From Bacillota bacterium (GTDB lineage: Bacteria; Bacillota; Desulfitobacteriia; Desulfitobacteriales; Desulfitobacteriaceae): 46,583 bases of DNA. Under the pieces are notes generated by a model that was not told the origin of the DNA, did not search any database, and was given only the letters and a program-made list of their open reading frames with translations. The translations under genes were made by a program, and so were the position numbers. Numbering within the stretch: position 1 is the stretch's first letter; each line of letters begins with the position of its first letter. The stretch covers positions 1-46,583 of the forward strand of contig JAJZPA010000003.1 of the NCBI GenBank assembly GCA_021811425.1, given 5' to 3'. Shown here one piece after another: positions 8,398 through 15,260 of this stretch.

Positions 8398-8425
8398 CCC
8401 TCTGCTCTCGGGACAGGGGGTTTTT
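8398..8425 (+). terminator. Rho-independent terminator after larA
   Basis: A 7-bp stem (8398-8404 with 8414-8420, one G-U) is followed by five Ts at 8421-8425. The T-run is also the first part of repeat copy A. Confidence 0.6.
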
Positions 8426-8516
8426 ATACCTGTCAGAAAGTATAAGTCTGTGGAGGATAAGAAAACTTGCGTCGCCGCCGTCGCCAAAGGCTCGGCGCCA
8501 GCCGAGTTTTCTTTAA
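8421..8516 (+). repeat. Interspersed ~90-bp repeat, copy A
   Basis: The unit starts TATACCTGTCAGAAAGTATA (a short TATAC/GTATA dyad) and contains GTGGAGGATAAGAAAAC. It ends in a CTCGGC-GCCA-GCCGAG hairpin followed by TTTTCTTT. The outer AAGAAAACT and AGTTTTCTT are inverted. It is nearly identical to copy B (31431-31522) and related to copies C (16520-16595) and D (15220-15260, reverse). It sits just upstream of the ArAE gene and leaves a spurious open frame joined to it. Confidence 0.8.
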
Positions 8517-8548
8517 GTTCCTGGCACGCTGGAGGGAGGGGAGAACGG

Positions 8549-9622
8549 ATGTATATTGGAGCCCGAGTACTAAAAACGGGGATTGCTGTAACTTTGGCTA
8601 TGTATTTGAGTACAATGTTCCATATTGAGCCGGCTATTTTTGCGGCCATTTCAGTGGTCGTGAACATGCAACCATCGGTTCGCAAATCTCTGCGTAATGC
8701 TTGGGAGCAGGTGGGCGTACATATCCTGAGCGTAGCTTTGGCTATGCTTTTGGGCCTTACGCTTGGCCCGAACCCGTTAGTGATAGGCCTGGCCGTCATT
8801 CTCGTCATTCTTCTCTGCAACCGTCTCGGCTGGTCCGGAGGGATTACGCTGGGGGTTGTGTCTATCGTTTTTGTGTTGGGTTCGCCGACGGATCAGTTTT
8901 TGCTCCATGCCGGGATGCGTTCCTTGGCGGTTCTACTCGGTCTCGGGGTGGCTCTCATTGTTAACCGTATACTGTTGCCGCCAGAACATAAAGAAAAACT
9001 TTTTTCGGAGTTAGAGCTTCTCTTCCGGGATACATCTACCTATTTCTTAGACAGTATTATCACGTTTGTATCTTCCGCCTCGTTGGCTGGATTTGCTCTT
9101 GAACAGCCATCGAACCTCTTGCAGCGCTTGGATGGCGTGATGAATCTTCATGAGCATGGTCGGGAAGAGTTCACACAACAAGACAACGCCTTGCTGGTTG
9201 AGCGCACCATCGAAATCTGTCGGGGTTTCATCGAACGAGGCCAAAACATCGGTGAAATGACTGCGCAACGCGTACAACGGCGAAATTCGCCGGATTCGCC
9301 ACTCCCCGGCGAAGGGGTGAGTGCCGAATATCAAGCGATCCTCGATGCCGTGCTGGAAGGTGAAAGGAAATTGGGGTTTTGGGCCCACAAAGTGAGCATT
9401 GGACTAACCCAGCCCCACGCTCCTGAAAGGGCCCGGGAAGAAACGGAGTATTGGGCTGCCTTTGATCACACGCTGGATGCCTGGCAAAGTAAAGTCAGCG
9501 GAGTATTTTATCTGCGAGCCATGATGGAGATCGCAGTGGTGGCGACCGAGATGCGCTGGGCCGGAAGACGGATGAAATCCCTCTATGATCTGGGAACTTT
9601 TCGGCACGTGGGTAGGTATTAG
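8549..9622 (+). CDS. Aromatic acid exporter family membrane protein (ArAE_1 / FUSC-like)
   Basis: The protein starts MYIGARVLKTGIAV and has about six hydrophobic helices in the first 160 residues (IAVTLAMYLSTMF, PAIFAAISVVVNMQPS, VGVHILSVALAMLLG and others). An amphipathic cytoplasmic C-terminal domain of about 190 residues follows. The PSVRKSLRNAWEQ turn after helix 2 is typical of the ArAE_1/DUF939 and FUSC transporters, thought to export aromatic carboxylates or other organic anions. The ATG at 8549 follows GGGAGGGGAG. The open frame extends 33 codons upstream, but that part is repeat copy A and is not coding. Its stop codon overlaps the stop of the convergent hydrolase gene at 9619. Confidence 0.8.
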   Translation: MYIGARVLKTGIAVTLAMYLSTMFHIEPAIFAAISVVVNMQPSVRKSLRNAWEQVGVHILSVALAMLLGLTLGPNPLVIGLAVILVILLCNRLGWSGGITLGVVSIVFVLGSPTDQFLLHAGMRSLAVLLGLGVALIVNRILLPPEHKEKLFSELELLFRDTSTYFLDSIITFVSSASLAGFALEQPSNLLQRLDGVMNLHEHGREEFTQQDNALLVERTIEICRGFIERGQNIGEMTAQRVQRRNSPDSPLPGEGVSAEYQAILDAVLEGERKLGFWAHKVSIGLTQPHAPERAREETEYWAAFDHTLDAWQSKVSGVFYLRAMMEIAVVATEMRWAGRRMKSLYDLGTFRHVGRY

Positions 9623-10461
9623 AACTGGTTTTTCAGCCAAACAGTAATAGACTTAACAACGTCCGGCCATTCCGGCTCATTGTGCAGTTCATGGTAAAGT
9701 CCGTCCCAGGTTTTGAACGTGCATTGTTCCGGCTGACGGGCTGCGAAGGCCTGACTAGCCTCAAATGAGGTGACCCGGTCGGCCGACCCGTGCATTAATA
9801 AGAGAGGGAGCGGAAAGCGATCGGCATGCTCGAGGGCCCAGATCCCTGCGCTATGGACGCTTTTGAAGAAACGCGCCGAGATGAGCGTGTGAACCAGGGG
9901 ATCTGTCTCATAGGCGTGGACAATAGCCTCATCATGGGTTAAGGCTTGTGCATCCAGTTCGTTTGTTTGTGAAAAATTAGGCCAAATCCGGTTCATAAGC
10001 CCGGCCATTCTTAATTTAACGGCCGCAGGTTCGAAGGCGAGCTTCAGCCAGGGGCTGGTGGCAATCACGCCTTTAAGCGGGGCGGAAAAACGGAGGGTGT
10101 AATTGAGGACGAGGTTACCGCCAAGGCTGTGACCATAGAGAAAAAGACTCTGTTCCGGAAAGCGCTCCCGCGCGTGTTTGATGAGGAGCCCCACATCCCT
10201 CATCAGGGCGTCATAAGAAGGAGTGTGGCCACGTTGTCCTTCTGAGCGCCCATGCCCGCGCAGGTCAAAGGTTAAGAGAGCATATCCTTCTTGGTTTAAA
10301 GCCTCCGCTAGGTGCTGGTAGCGGCCAGAATGTTCCCCCAGGCCGTGCACCAAGGCAAGGGCCGCCAAGGGCTTGGCCTCAGGTATCCATTCCTGATACC
10401 AAAGCGTTAATCCATCATCTGAGAGGGCCTGAAACGCCGTTTTAGGCACGCTAAACGCCAC
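9619..10461 (-). CDS. Alpha/beta hydrolase, monoacylglycerol lipase / serine aminopeptidase S33 (Hydrolase_4) type
   Basis: This 280-residue protein has the oxyanion-hole segment LVHGLGEHSGRYQHLAEAL at about 37-55. The nucleophile elbow GHSLGG follows near residue 110, then the catalytic acid region LLMHGSADRVTS and the final histidine in LYHELHNE. This order and spacing match monoglyceride lipase-like enzymes that cleave short or medium acyl esters in the cytoplasm. The GTG at 10461 lies very close to its GGAAAGG; the GTG at 10449 is a reasonable alternative. It overlaps the 3' end of the ArAE gene by four bases. A hairpin at 10545-10577 lies upstream. Confidence 0.87.
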   Translation of the reverse strand: MAFSVPKTAFQALSDDGLTLWYQEWIPEAKPLAALALVHGLGEHSGRYQHLAEALNQEGYALLTFDLRGHGRSEGQRGHTPSYDALMRDVGLLIKHARERFPEQSLFLYGHSLGGNLVLNYTLRFSAPLKGVIATSPWLKLAFEPAAVKLRMAGLMNRIWPNFSQTNELDAQALTHDEAIVHAYETDPLVHTLISARFFKSVHSAGIWALEHADRFPLPLLLMHGSADRVTSFEASQAFAARQPEQCTFKTWDGLYHELHNEPEWPDVVKSITVWLKNQF

Positions 10462-10544
10462 CTTTCCAGTATTTTGCCTTTCTCTAAGTATAATCTGAGT
10501 TGGTTATTATTGCTAGGAGGAAAGAGAAATCTTAGGGATGGATG

Positions 10545-10577
10545 AAGGTACTGTCCCAGGGTTTGGGACAGTACCTT
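10545..10577. repeat. Perfect 14-bp hairpin of the TACTGTCCC/GGGACAGTA type
   Basis: The arms 10545-10558 and 10564-10577 are perfectly complementary with a 5-nt loop. No T-run follows on either strand. The GGGACA core recalls the hairpin at 5341-5388, so both may belong to a dispersed REP-like family. It lies between two minus-strand genes. Confidence 0.55.
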
Positions 10578-10595
10578 AGTAATGAAATCTAATTT

Positions 10596-10709
10596 CTAAA
10601 GCGAGTTGGCTAGGCGGGTGAGTTTCTCCTTCTGTCCCAGAGCCTGCAGTTCCAGGCTTTTCGTTTGGAGTCTGCTTTCGGCAGCCTCGAGAAGAGTGAA
10701 TGCTTCTGC
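10596..10709 (-). pseudogene. Possible relic: C-terminal tail of a coiled-coil protein
   Basis: A 37-codon stretch is open from just after a stop at 10710 to a TAG at 10596. It encodes a regular amphipathic helix (EAFTLLEAAESRLQTKSLEL, then QALGQKEKLTRLANSL). It has no start codon or RBS. The heptad-like pattern looks protein-derived, but no family can be named. It could be chance. Confidence 0.2.
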
Positions 10710-10725
10710 TTAGAGCCAATCGAGT

Positions 10726-11658
10726 TTACTCGGCTTTAACAGTGTTAAGGATCGGCCCGTGCCAGTTTTCATACCACACTTGCCCGTTAATGCCGTTGAC
10801 ATCTAATTCAGCATAGTCCTTGCCGTCTTTCATGACCATGAATTCATAGTAGCCCGGGGCGTTTTCCGGCTTATCCACACTGAAGCCTGTTCCCATACTG
10901 TTGACGAATTTTTGGGCGGCCTCGGTTGCTTGCTTGGCACTCATCGTCGGGGTCACGTTGTTTCCATAGTTCATATGCCCATATTTGGTGTTCCACATGA
11001 CATTGGGGCCCATTTCCGCGAAAATTTGTCCTCCGTTCTTGGCAATCATGAATTCGTAAGCCTTGGCCCCAGTTTGGGCCTCCTTCAATTCGACTTCATA
11101 CGAATCCGTAAATTCATGGAGTTCATCCACCGCAAAACCTTGGTTTAGCTTTTGAGTGTAGGCCTTGGCCAAAGCCATGGCTTGGTTGGATGTTGTGACT
11201 TGGCCGTTCGGAAGGCTAATGCCTAAGCTTGCCGCATTATATCCTCCACCCATCATACCGAAACCGCCACCTCCGTTCGGGCCTCCAAAACCACCCATCA
11301 TACCGTAACCTGAAGAACCATGTTCGGGGGTTCCGTTTGGTTCGCCAAATCTCCCCATCATGCCATAGCCATATCCGTAACCATCGTTATAAAGGGTTGA
11401 GGGGGTTGAAGGATCGGCTGGGGGAGTGGGGGTTGGCGCAGTGGGAGTTGAAGATGGAGTATCTGTTGATGCGACTGACGTGGGCGGAGTGATTGGGGTT
11501 GGAGCAAGAGTTTGCGAAACTGAGGCAGTGGGCTTAAAGTTGAGCGCTTCTGACCCCGCATTGGCGGGGTTGCTGCCGGACGTGAGCGCTACGGATGTGC
11601 CTGCGATGGCTAAGATGCCGACAAAAGACAGTCCGGCGATCCATTGAAATTTTTTCAT
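10726..11658 (-). CDS. Secreted or anchored PepSY-like protein with Gly/Met-rich linker
   Basis: The start at 11658 (MKKFQWIAGL) has AAGGAGG 8 nt upstream. The longer frame from 11697 lacks an RBS. A signal peptide or anchor covers residues 1-28. A Thr/Pro/Ser-rich linker (about 45-90) follows, then a Gly/Tyr/Met segment with repeated YGYGMMG and GFGMMGG (about 95-145). Two related domains come last, each beginning SNQAMALAKAY or SAKQATEAAQKF and ending in a YEF-M--KNG-type beta hairpin. They resemble duplicated PepSY domains. The protein is probably extracytoplasmic. The Met/Gly clusters could bind metal or membranes; that is inference. It is divergent from the 11962 gene and has PhoP-like boxes in its promoter. 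Confidence 0.7.
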   Translation of the reverse strand: MKKFQWIAGLSFVGILAIAGTSVALTSGSNPANAGSEALNFKPTASVSQTLAPTPITPPTSVASTDTPSSTPTAPTPTPPADPSTPSTLYNDGYGYGYGMMGRFGEPNGTPEHGSSGYGMMGGFGGPNGGGGFGMMGGGYNAASLGISLPNGQVTTSNQAMALAKAYTQKLNQGFAVDELHEFTDSYEVELKEAQTGAKAYEFMIAKNGGQIFAEMGPNVMWNTKYGHMNYGNNVTPTMSAKQATEAAQKFVNSMGTGFSVDKPENAPGYYEFMVMKDGKDYAELDVNGINGQVWYENWHGPILNTVKAE

Positions 11659-11740
11659 GCTGCAGTCCTCCTTTGAATTTGAGGCGGTGTGTGGCAAGAT
11701 GTCATGCAGCCGCCTGATTTGTTTGACTGAAATAAGCTTA

Positions 11741-11779
11741 ACAAATGCTTTTGAAAAACCAGTGAATGAACCATGAATT
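11741..11779 (-). promoter_or_regulatory. PhoP-like direct repeats facing the PepSY-like gene
   Basis: Read on the minus strand from 11779, TTCA recurs with an 11-bp period (offsets 0, 11 and 22 within TTCATGGTTCATTCACTGG and onward). This is the mirror image of the site at 11851-11877. An 11-bp repeat period is typical of OmpR/PhoB-family response regulators, including Gram-positive PhoP. Confidence 0.5.
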
Positions 11780-11850
11780 CCTTTCTTAATTTAAGTAAAT
11801 CGAAGTCTAGTATTTGTCTTAATTAAGGTAGGGATTTTATTTTCCGCTTG

Positions 11851-11877
11851 TTCACTATAAATTCATAGGTCATTCAT
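11851..11877 (+). promoter_or_regulatory. PhoP-like direct repeats facing the secreted-protein gene
   Basis: TTCAC, TTCAT and TTCAT start at 11851, 11862 and 11873, an exact 11-bp period. The central 17 bp are a near-perfect inverted copy (15 of 17) of 11763-11779, so each side of the divergent promoter carries the same box pointing toward its own gene. Confidence 0.5.
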
Positions 11878-11923
11878 GGCTTTATCGAAAAGTAGTTGTA
11901 CACTGAAAACGTCGTAAGGACAT

Positions 11924-11939
11924 CACGCCCATGAGCGTG
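11924..11939 (+). promoter_or_regulatory. Leader hairpin upstream of the secreted-protein RBS
   Basis: CACGC (11924-11928) pairs with GCGTG (11935-11939) around a 6-nt loop, immediately before the AAAGGAGG of the gene at 11962. It may affect translation or mRNA stability. Confidence 0.35.
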
Positions 11940-11961
11940 TAAAAAAGGAGGAACAAAAGAC

Positions 11962-12369
11962 ATGAAAAACTTTAACAAAAAGTTGACCGCTATTGTGGGA
12001 ACGGCCGTGGTGGCCGTTGGCCTAATGGCGCTTCCGGCCTTTGCGGGTACCGCACAAGGCCAAGGCGGTTGGTTTAGTCAAATGCGTTCCGCGATGAACC
12101 AGACCTTTTCCCCGGCTCAACAACAGCAATTTATGAGTTCACCGGCTGTGCAGAGTCTCCATAATTCGCCTGCGATGCAGCAAGCAATGCAGAGCGGAGA
12201 TGTGAGCACGATGCAAGGCCTGATGAATTCCGACCCGGCACTCAAAGCCCAAATCGGACAGGAAAACATTGACAAGATGAACGAGTTCATGAACAGCTAC
12301 CGTCAGCAAAATCCGAACGCCCGCACAAGTGGTGCTGCTGGCGGGGCAGGGATGATGAAATTGCGCTGA
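11962..12369 (+). CDS. Small secreted Gln/Met-rich protein, unknown function
   Basis: A 135-residue protein with a clear Sec signal peptide (MKNFNKKLTAIVGTAVVAVG, cleavage near FAGTA). The mature part is hydrophilic and unusually rich in Gln, Met, Asn and Ser, with MQQAMQSGD, MQGLMNSDP and MNEFMNSY helices and a Gly/Ala-rich end. The start follows AAAGGAGG with a 10-nt spacer. It lies 40 bp upstream of the SHOCT gene on the same strand, so they are likely an operon. Methionine-rich exported proteins sometimes bind copper or scavenge oxidants, but no metal motif is definite here. I do not recognise the family. Confidence 0.7.
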   Translation: MKNFNKKLTAIVGTAVVAVGLMALPAFAGTAQGQGGWFSQMRSAMNQTFSPAQQQQFMSSPAVQSLHNSPAMQQAMQSGDVSTMQGLMNSDPALKAQIGQENIDKMNEFMNSYRQQNPNARTSGAAGGAGMMKLR

Positions 12370-12409
12370 TGGATATTGATGATGAGTTAAATCAAGGGAG
12401 GAATGTTTT

Positions 12410-12703
12410 ATGATGGGATGGGGTTTTGGCAATGGTATGGGCTGGGGCTTTGGCTCTGGACTTAATGGTTTCGCAGGTAATGGGAGTTATTGGTGGATGG
12501 GACTTGTCGGGATGGCTATCCAGTTGATCTTCTGGGTCGTTATCATCGGCTTGGGGGTTTTCCTTTTCCGCCGTTATGCCCCGAAGCTATCAAGCGGCAG
12601 CCATGGCTTTGATAATGCTCTAGGCCAGCTTCAGGAGCGCTATGCACGGGGTGAGATCGACAGTGAAGAGTATAAACGCCGTAAGGCCGATCTGCTAAGG
12701 TAG
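12410..12703 (+). CDS. Small membrane protein with C-terminal SHOCT domain
   Basis: A 97-residue protein. Residues 1-25 are Gly/Trp/Met-rich (MMGWGFGNGMGWGFGSG). Residues about 27-53 form one transmembrane helix (IQLIFWVVIIGLGVFLF). Residues about 70-97 form the short C-terminal SHOCT motif (LGQLQERYARGEIDSEEY). SHOCT proteins are common small bacterial membrane proteins, often beside stress or envelope genes, with a presumed oligomerisation or binding role. It probably shares a transcript with the upstream secreted protein. The MMG-GFG signature is shared with the divergent PepSY-like protein, which supports one functional locus. Confidence 0.82.
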   Translation: MMGWGFGNGMGWGFGSGLNGFAGNGSYWWMGLVGMAIQLIFWVVIIGLGVFLFRRYAPKLSSGSHGFDNALGQLQERYARGEIDSEEYKRRKADLLR

Positions 12704-12796
12704 AGTGAAGAAAATTAAAATCCAGGCGAAACGCGTCTACATCCCCCCTCACTTGGAGATAATGGTAAGTAGATCCAGGTAAAAGGGGGACTTTTC

Positions 12797-13615
12797 ATGA
12801 GCAAGGTCGGCAAGTTGTTCCTTTTCGCCATAAAGGGAATGGCTAGGAAACGGGAAGGACAATCAAAACGTGACATGCAGGAAAAGGAGCGGGTAGAAAA
12901 GCCGGAGACAGAGTATCTCTTGGGGCAAGCCCTGTTGGCTGTGAAGATGCGCTTCAAGCCGCTCCTTTATTTTACGCTGACGGTAGCCGGGGTTTTTCTC
13001 TATGGCTTTGCAGTAACTGAGTATGCAGAAGATCTATGGCTATACGGGATTGTCGGCTCCATCAGTGCACTGGCATCACTTGGCCTCTTAGGATGGCGAA
13101 GGGTTGCGCTGAAAAAGGCAGAAGAGAAGGTTGTCCTATATAAACGCGCGTTGGAAGAAGAGAAACAGCAAAAGCAAAAGCAAAAGCAAGAGAAAGACAT
13201 TGCATCTAAACAGCCGTCAGAACTTTTTTACCTTGATTTGAATGCCCTGAGCAGTGAACAGTTCGAGGACGTGGTCAAGGATCTTGTCGTACGCATGGGA
13301 TTTGTGGCCGAAAAAACCCAGCCTTCACATGATGGTGGAATTGACATCTGGGCCTACAGTGACAATGCGCTGAACGGGGGGCGTTATATTATCCAGTGCA
13401 AACGCTGGAGTTCCACGGTGCCGGTCGAGATTGTCCGGGATTTGTACGGGACGCTCATGCGGGAGAAGGCCGATGGGGGGATACTCATCACGACGAGCGA
13501 CATTTCCAGTGACGGACAGAAGTTCATCTCCGAGGCAGCACATAATATTCCGATTAAGCTGATCGGCGGAGCACAGCTTAGGAGCTTGCTAAATGAGCGG
13601 GAGATGGCGAAGTAA
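12797..13615 (+). CDS. Membrane-anchored Mrr-type restriction endonuclease-like protein
   Basis: A 272-residue protein. After a basic N-terminus come two hydrophobic segments (about 56-75 and 80-100) and a charged Lys/Gln coiled coil (about 110-140). The C-terminal Mrr_cat domain (about 150-270) starts LSSEQFEDVVKDLVVRMGF. It contains the PD-(D/E)xK core as GGIDIW and IIQCKRW and ends PIKLIGGAQLRSLL. Mrr-like nucleases cut modified or foreign DNA, but membrane-anchored versions of unknown role are common in Firmicutes. The start ATG follows AGGGGGAC. No methyltransferase is nearby. Confidence 0.82.
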   Translation: MSKVGKLFLFAIKGMARKREGQSKRDMQEKERVEKPETEYLLGQALLAVKMRFKPLLYFTLTVAGVFLYGFAVTEYAEDLWLYGIVGSISALASLGLLGWRRVALKKAEEKVVLYKRALEEEKQQKQKQKQEKDIASKQPSELFYLDLNALSSEQFEDVVKDLVVRMGFVAEKTQPSHDGGIDIWAYSDNALNGGRYIIQCKRWSSTVPVEIVRDLYGTLMREKADGGILITTSDISSDGQKFISEAAHNIPIKLIGGAQLRSLLNEREMAK

Positions 13616-13778
13616 AATGATGCACTTGCGCGGTGATTCTGGATATCGTTGCATCCGCGAGCAAGGGCAGGGATACCCTTGTTTCTGCCAGGGCATAGTT
13701 TACAATGGTAAGGGCGATGAGTGCAAAGAAAAAGATCTGGATTGCGTGCCGGAGCCATATCCGTTTGCGTTTTGCCAT
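13578..13778 (-). pseudogene. N-terminal remnant of a 4Fe-4S polyferredoxin (NapH/YccM-like) membrane protein
   Basis: The frame begins with a plausible RBS (AAAGGAAG) and ATG. Its first 45 residues (WLRHAIQIFFFALIALTIVN, then YALAETRVSLPLLADA) match the first transmembrane helix and lead-in of 4Fe-4S polyferredoxin membrane proteins. In those proteins this region is followed by a cysteine-rich CPFGGV segment. Here the similarity stops at about residue 46, followed by about 20 unrelated residues and a stop inside the 3' end of the Mrr-type gene. Normal members are about 300 residues, so roughly 85 % is missing. It is probably a deletion relic. Translation of the stub cannot be excluded. Confidence 0.55.
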
Positions 13779-13969
13779 TGTTTATCAGTCTTCCTTTGAT
13801 TTGACTGGAACAGTGTGAGGTTAGCACACTGCCGTAGGGTCTATCTGTATTGTAATCAAGGAATGTGTCGAGGACTTTTCAAGATTGTGAAGAAATTATG
13901 AAAATAGCGGGTTGGAGCCTCTAGACATATCTATATAACAGGATGATTTGAATTGAGAGGAGGGAGTTT

Positions 13970-14773
13970 TTGAATACGGAACTATACAAGGCTTTGTTGC
14001 GGCTAAACCTGGCTAAAATACTCAGCCATGCCTCAGGAATTGCGGCCTATGAAGGGCTATTAGCTTGGGTTTATCCACTGGTTGCTAAATCGCCTGCGGT
14101 GACCGAGGTTGCAGGGAATCTGCCCACGGCGGTAAAAAGCGTCTTTGGTGTGTCGGAAGAGGCGAATCTAAACACGTTCGAAGCCTATATGTCCGGTCAG
14201 TTTTATGGACGAATTTGGGCTCTGATTATGTGTATATATGGCATCGGAACAGCGAATCGGCTAACGGCCGGGTTCATCGATGACGGGGCCTTGGGTTATC
14301 CTTTGGCTGCTCCCCTGTCACGAACGGAGATTTTTGGGACGCAAACGGCAGTGGCATTAAGCGGAGTGGGCATGATCACGGGGGCTACAGTGATCGGGAT
14401 ACTGGGCAGCGCCTACGTTTTTCAGATCGAAATTAACCGCTGGAGGTATATTCGCTTGGGAGTATTGGGGCTGAGCTGTTTCACGCTGATCACTGCTTAC
14501 AGTTTATTGTTTTCCGTCAGTGCGGATCACGCTGAGGAGGGAATGCTTTACTCAACGGGAATAACTTTAGGCTTCTACCTGATGGATGTGCTTGCAGGGC
14601 TCAATAAGGATTGGGCCTGGCTTAGGAAGTTTACCTTGTTTGGCTGGTTCAAACCTCAAGAAATACTGGAAGGAAAGTCACCGACCAAGCCCATTCTCGC
14701 AATGGCAGGATTAAGTGCTCTGTTGCTTGCCCTTGCATCCCTGGTTTTTACTGAACGTGATTTAGCGCTTTAG
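13970..14773 (+). CDS. ABC-2 type transporter permease without adjacent ATPase
   Basis: A 267-residue protein with about six transmembrane helices (around 55-75, 80-100, 115-140, 150-175, 185-205 and 240-260). It resembles the permeases of ABC-2 exporters in which the membrane subunit is encoded with a separate ATPase. The TTG at 13970 is well placed after GAGGAGGGA. No ATP-binding subunit is found on either side. To the left lies the truncated polyferredoxin and to the right a small proline-rich gene, so the partner is encoded elsewhere or was lost in the same rearrangement. Confidence 0.65.
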   Translation: MNTELYKALLRLNLAKILSHASGIAAYEGLLAWVYPLVAKSPAVTEVAGNLPTAVKSVFGVSEEANLNTFEAYMSGQFYGRIWALIMCIYGIGTANRLTAGFIDDGALGYPLAAPLSRTEIFGTQTAVALSGVGMITGATVIGILGSAYVFQIEINRWRYIRLGVLGLSCFTLITAYSLLFSVSADHAEEGMLYSTGITLGFYLMDVLAGLNKDWAWLRKFTLFGWFKPQEILEGKSPTKPILAMAGLSALLLALASLVFTERDLAL

Positions 14774-14880
14774 ACGAGATGGAGTTTCGTGAGTTGATTA
14801 TAGGAAATTCCCTGTTTGGCGCGTGCTAAGGGTTCATTGATGAACCTATCGGAATATATTGGAAAAGAGGAGGTGTTTTG

Positions 14881-15213
14881 ATGCAGCTCGGACGCTTTCG
14901 GGTTAATCGTAATCCAGAATTAACAGGGAAAAACCAAGGAACTCGGCCAGGCCTGTTCGGTCAGGCCTCCCAAGGAGGCTCGTTTGGCCCCGGACGATTT
15001 TTACCCCAGGGCTTGAGTCACTTCCTGCCAAGCGGAAATATGCCGCCCATGCCTCCCGGGGTGGAACGCTTTATGCGTCGGCGGGGTTTTCAGGCACCGC
15101 AGCCACCGGCAAACCCGCCTCAGCAACCTTTGCCGGCAGAAAGTCGGAGCGTATCCCCTAATAAGGGAATTAAAGATCTTCTAAGTCGTTTTGGCATGGG
15201 TAAAAAATCCTGA
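14881..15213 (+). CDS. Small proline/glycine-rich hypothetical protein
   Basis: A 110-residue, very basic, proline-, glycine- and glutamine-rich protein (segments RPGLFGQASQGGSFGPGRF, PPMPPGVERFMRRRGF and PPANPPQQPLPAES) with a short C-terminal helix KGIKDLLSRFGMGKKS. The composition loosely recalls YqfQ/VrrA-type spore-associated proteins of Bacilli, but I cannot assign it. GAGGAGGT lies 6 nt before the ATG at 14881; the TTG at 14878 is too close. A 7-bp dyad (14831-14837 with 14840-14846) lies in the short leader. Confidence 0.6.
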   Translation: MQLGRFRVNRNPELTGKNQGTRPGLFGQASQGGSFGPGRFLPQGLSHFLPSGNMPPMPPGVERFMRRRGFQAPQPPANPPQQPLPAESRSVSPNKGIKDLLSRFGMGKKS

Positions 15214-15219
15214 CATTCA

Positions 15220-15260
15220 TAAAGAAAACTTGGCTGGCGCCAAGCCTTACGGCGCTTTGC
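15220..15260 (-). repeat. Interspersed repeat, copy D (partial, reverse orientation)
   Basis: On the minus strand this reads GGCTTGGCGCCAGCCAAG followed by TTTTCTTT, the terminal hairpin of the copy A repeat with a compensatory C-G to T-A change in the stem. Only the hairpin end of the element is present. It abuts the GGA-loop hairpin array. Confidence 0.6.

Noticed and set aside
8450-8548. N-terminal extension of the ArAE exporter to a start at 8450
   Set aside because: These codons are repeat copy A, which recurs at 31431-31522 without a coding role. A good RBS and a family-typical N-terminus lie at 8549.
12797-13615. A restriction-modification or other defence island around the Mrr-type gene
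   Set aside because: No methyltransferase, helicase or other defence gene is adjacent, and the protein is membrane-anchored, so a defence system is not supported.
13593-13799. Plus-strand 68-codon frame after the Mrr-type gene
   Set aside because: No RBS, and it is antisense to the more protein-like polyferredoxin remnant.
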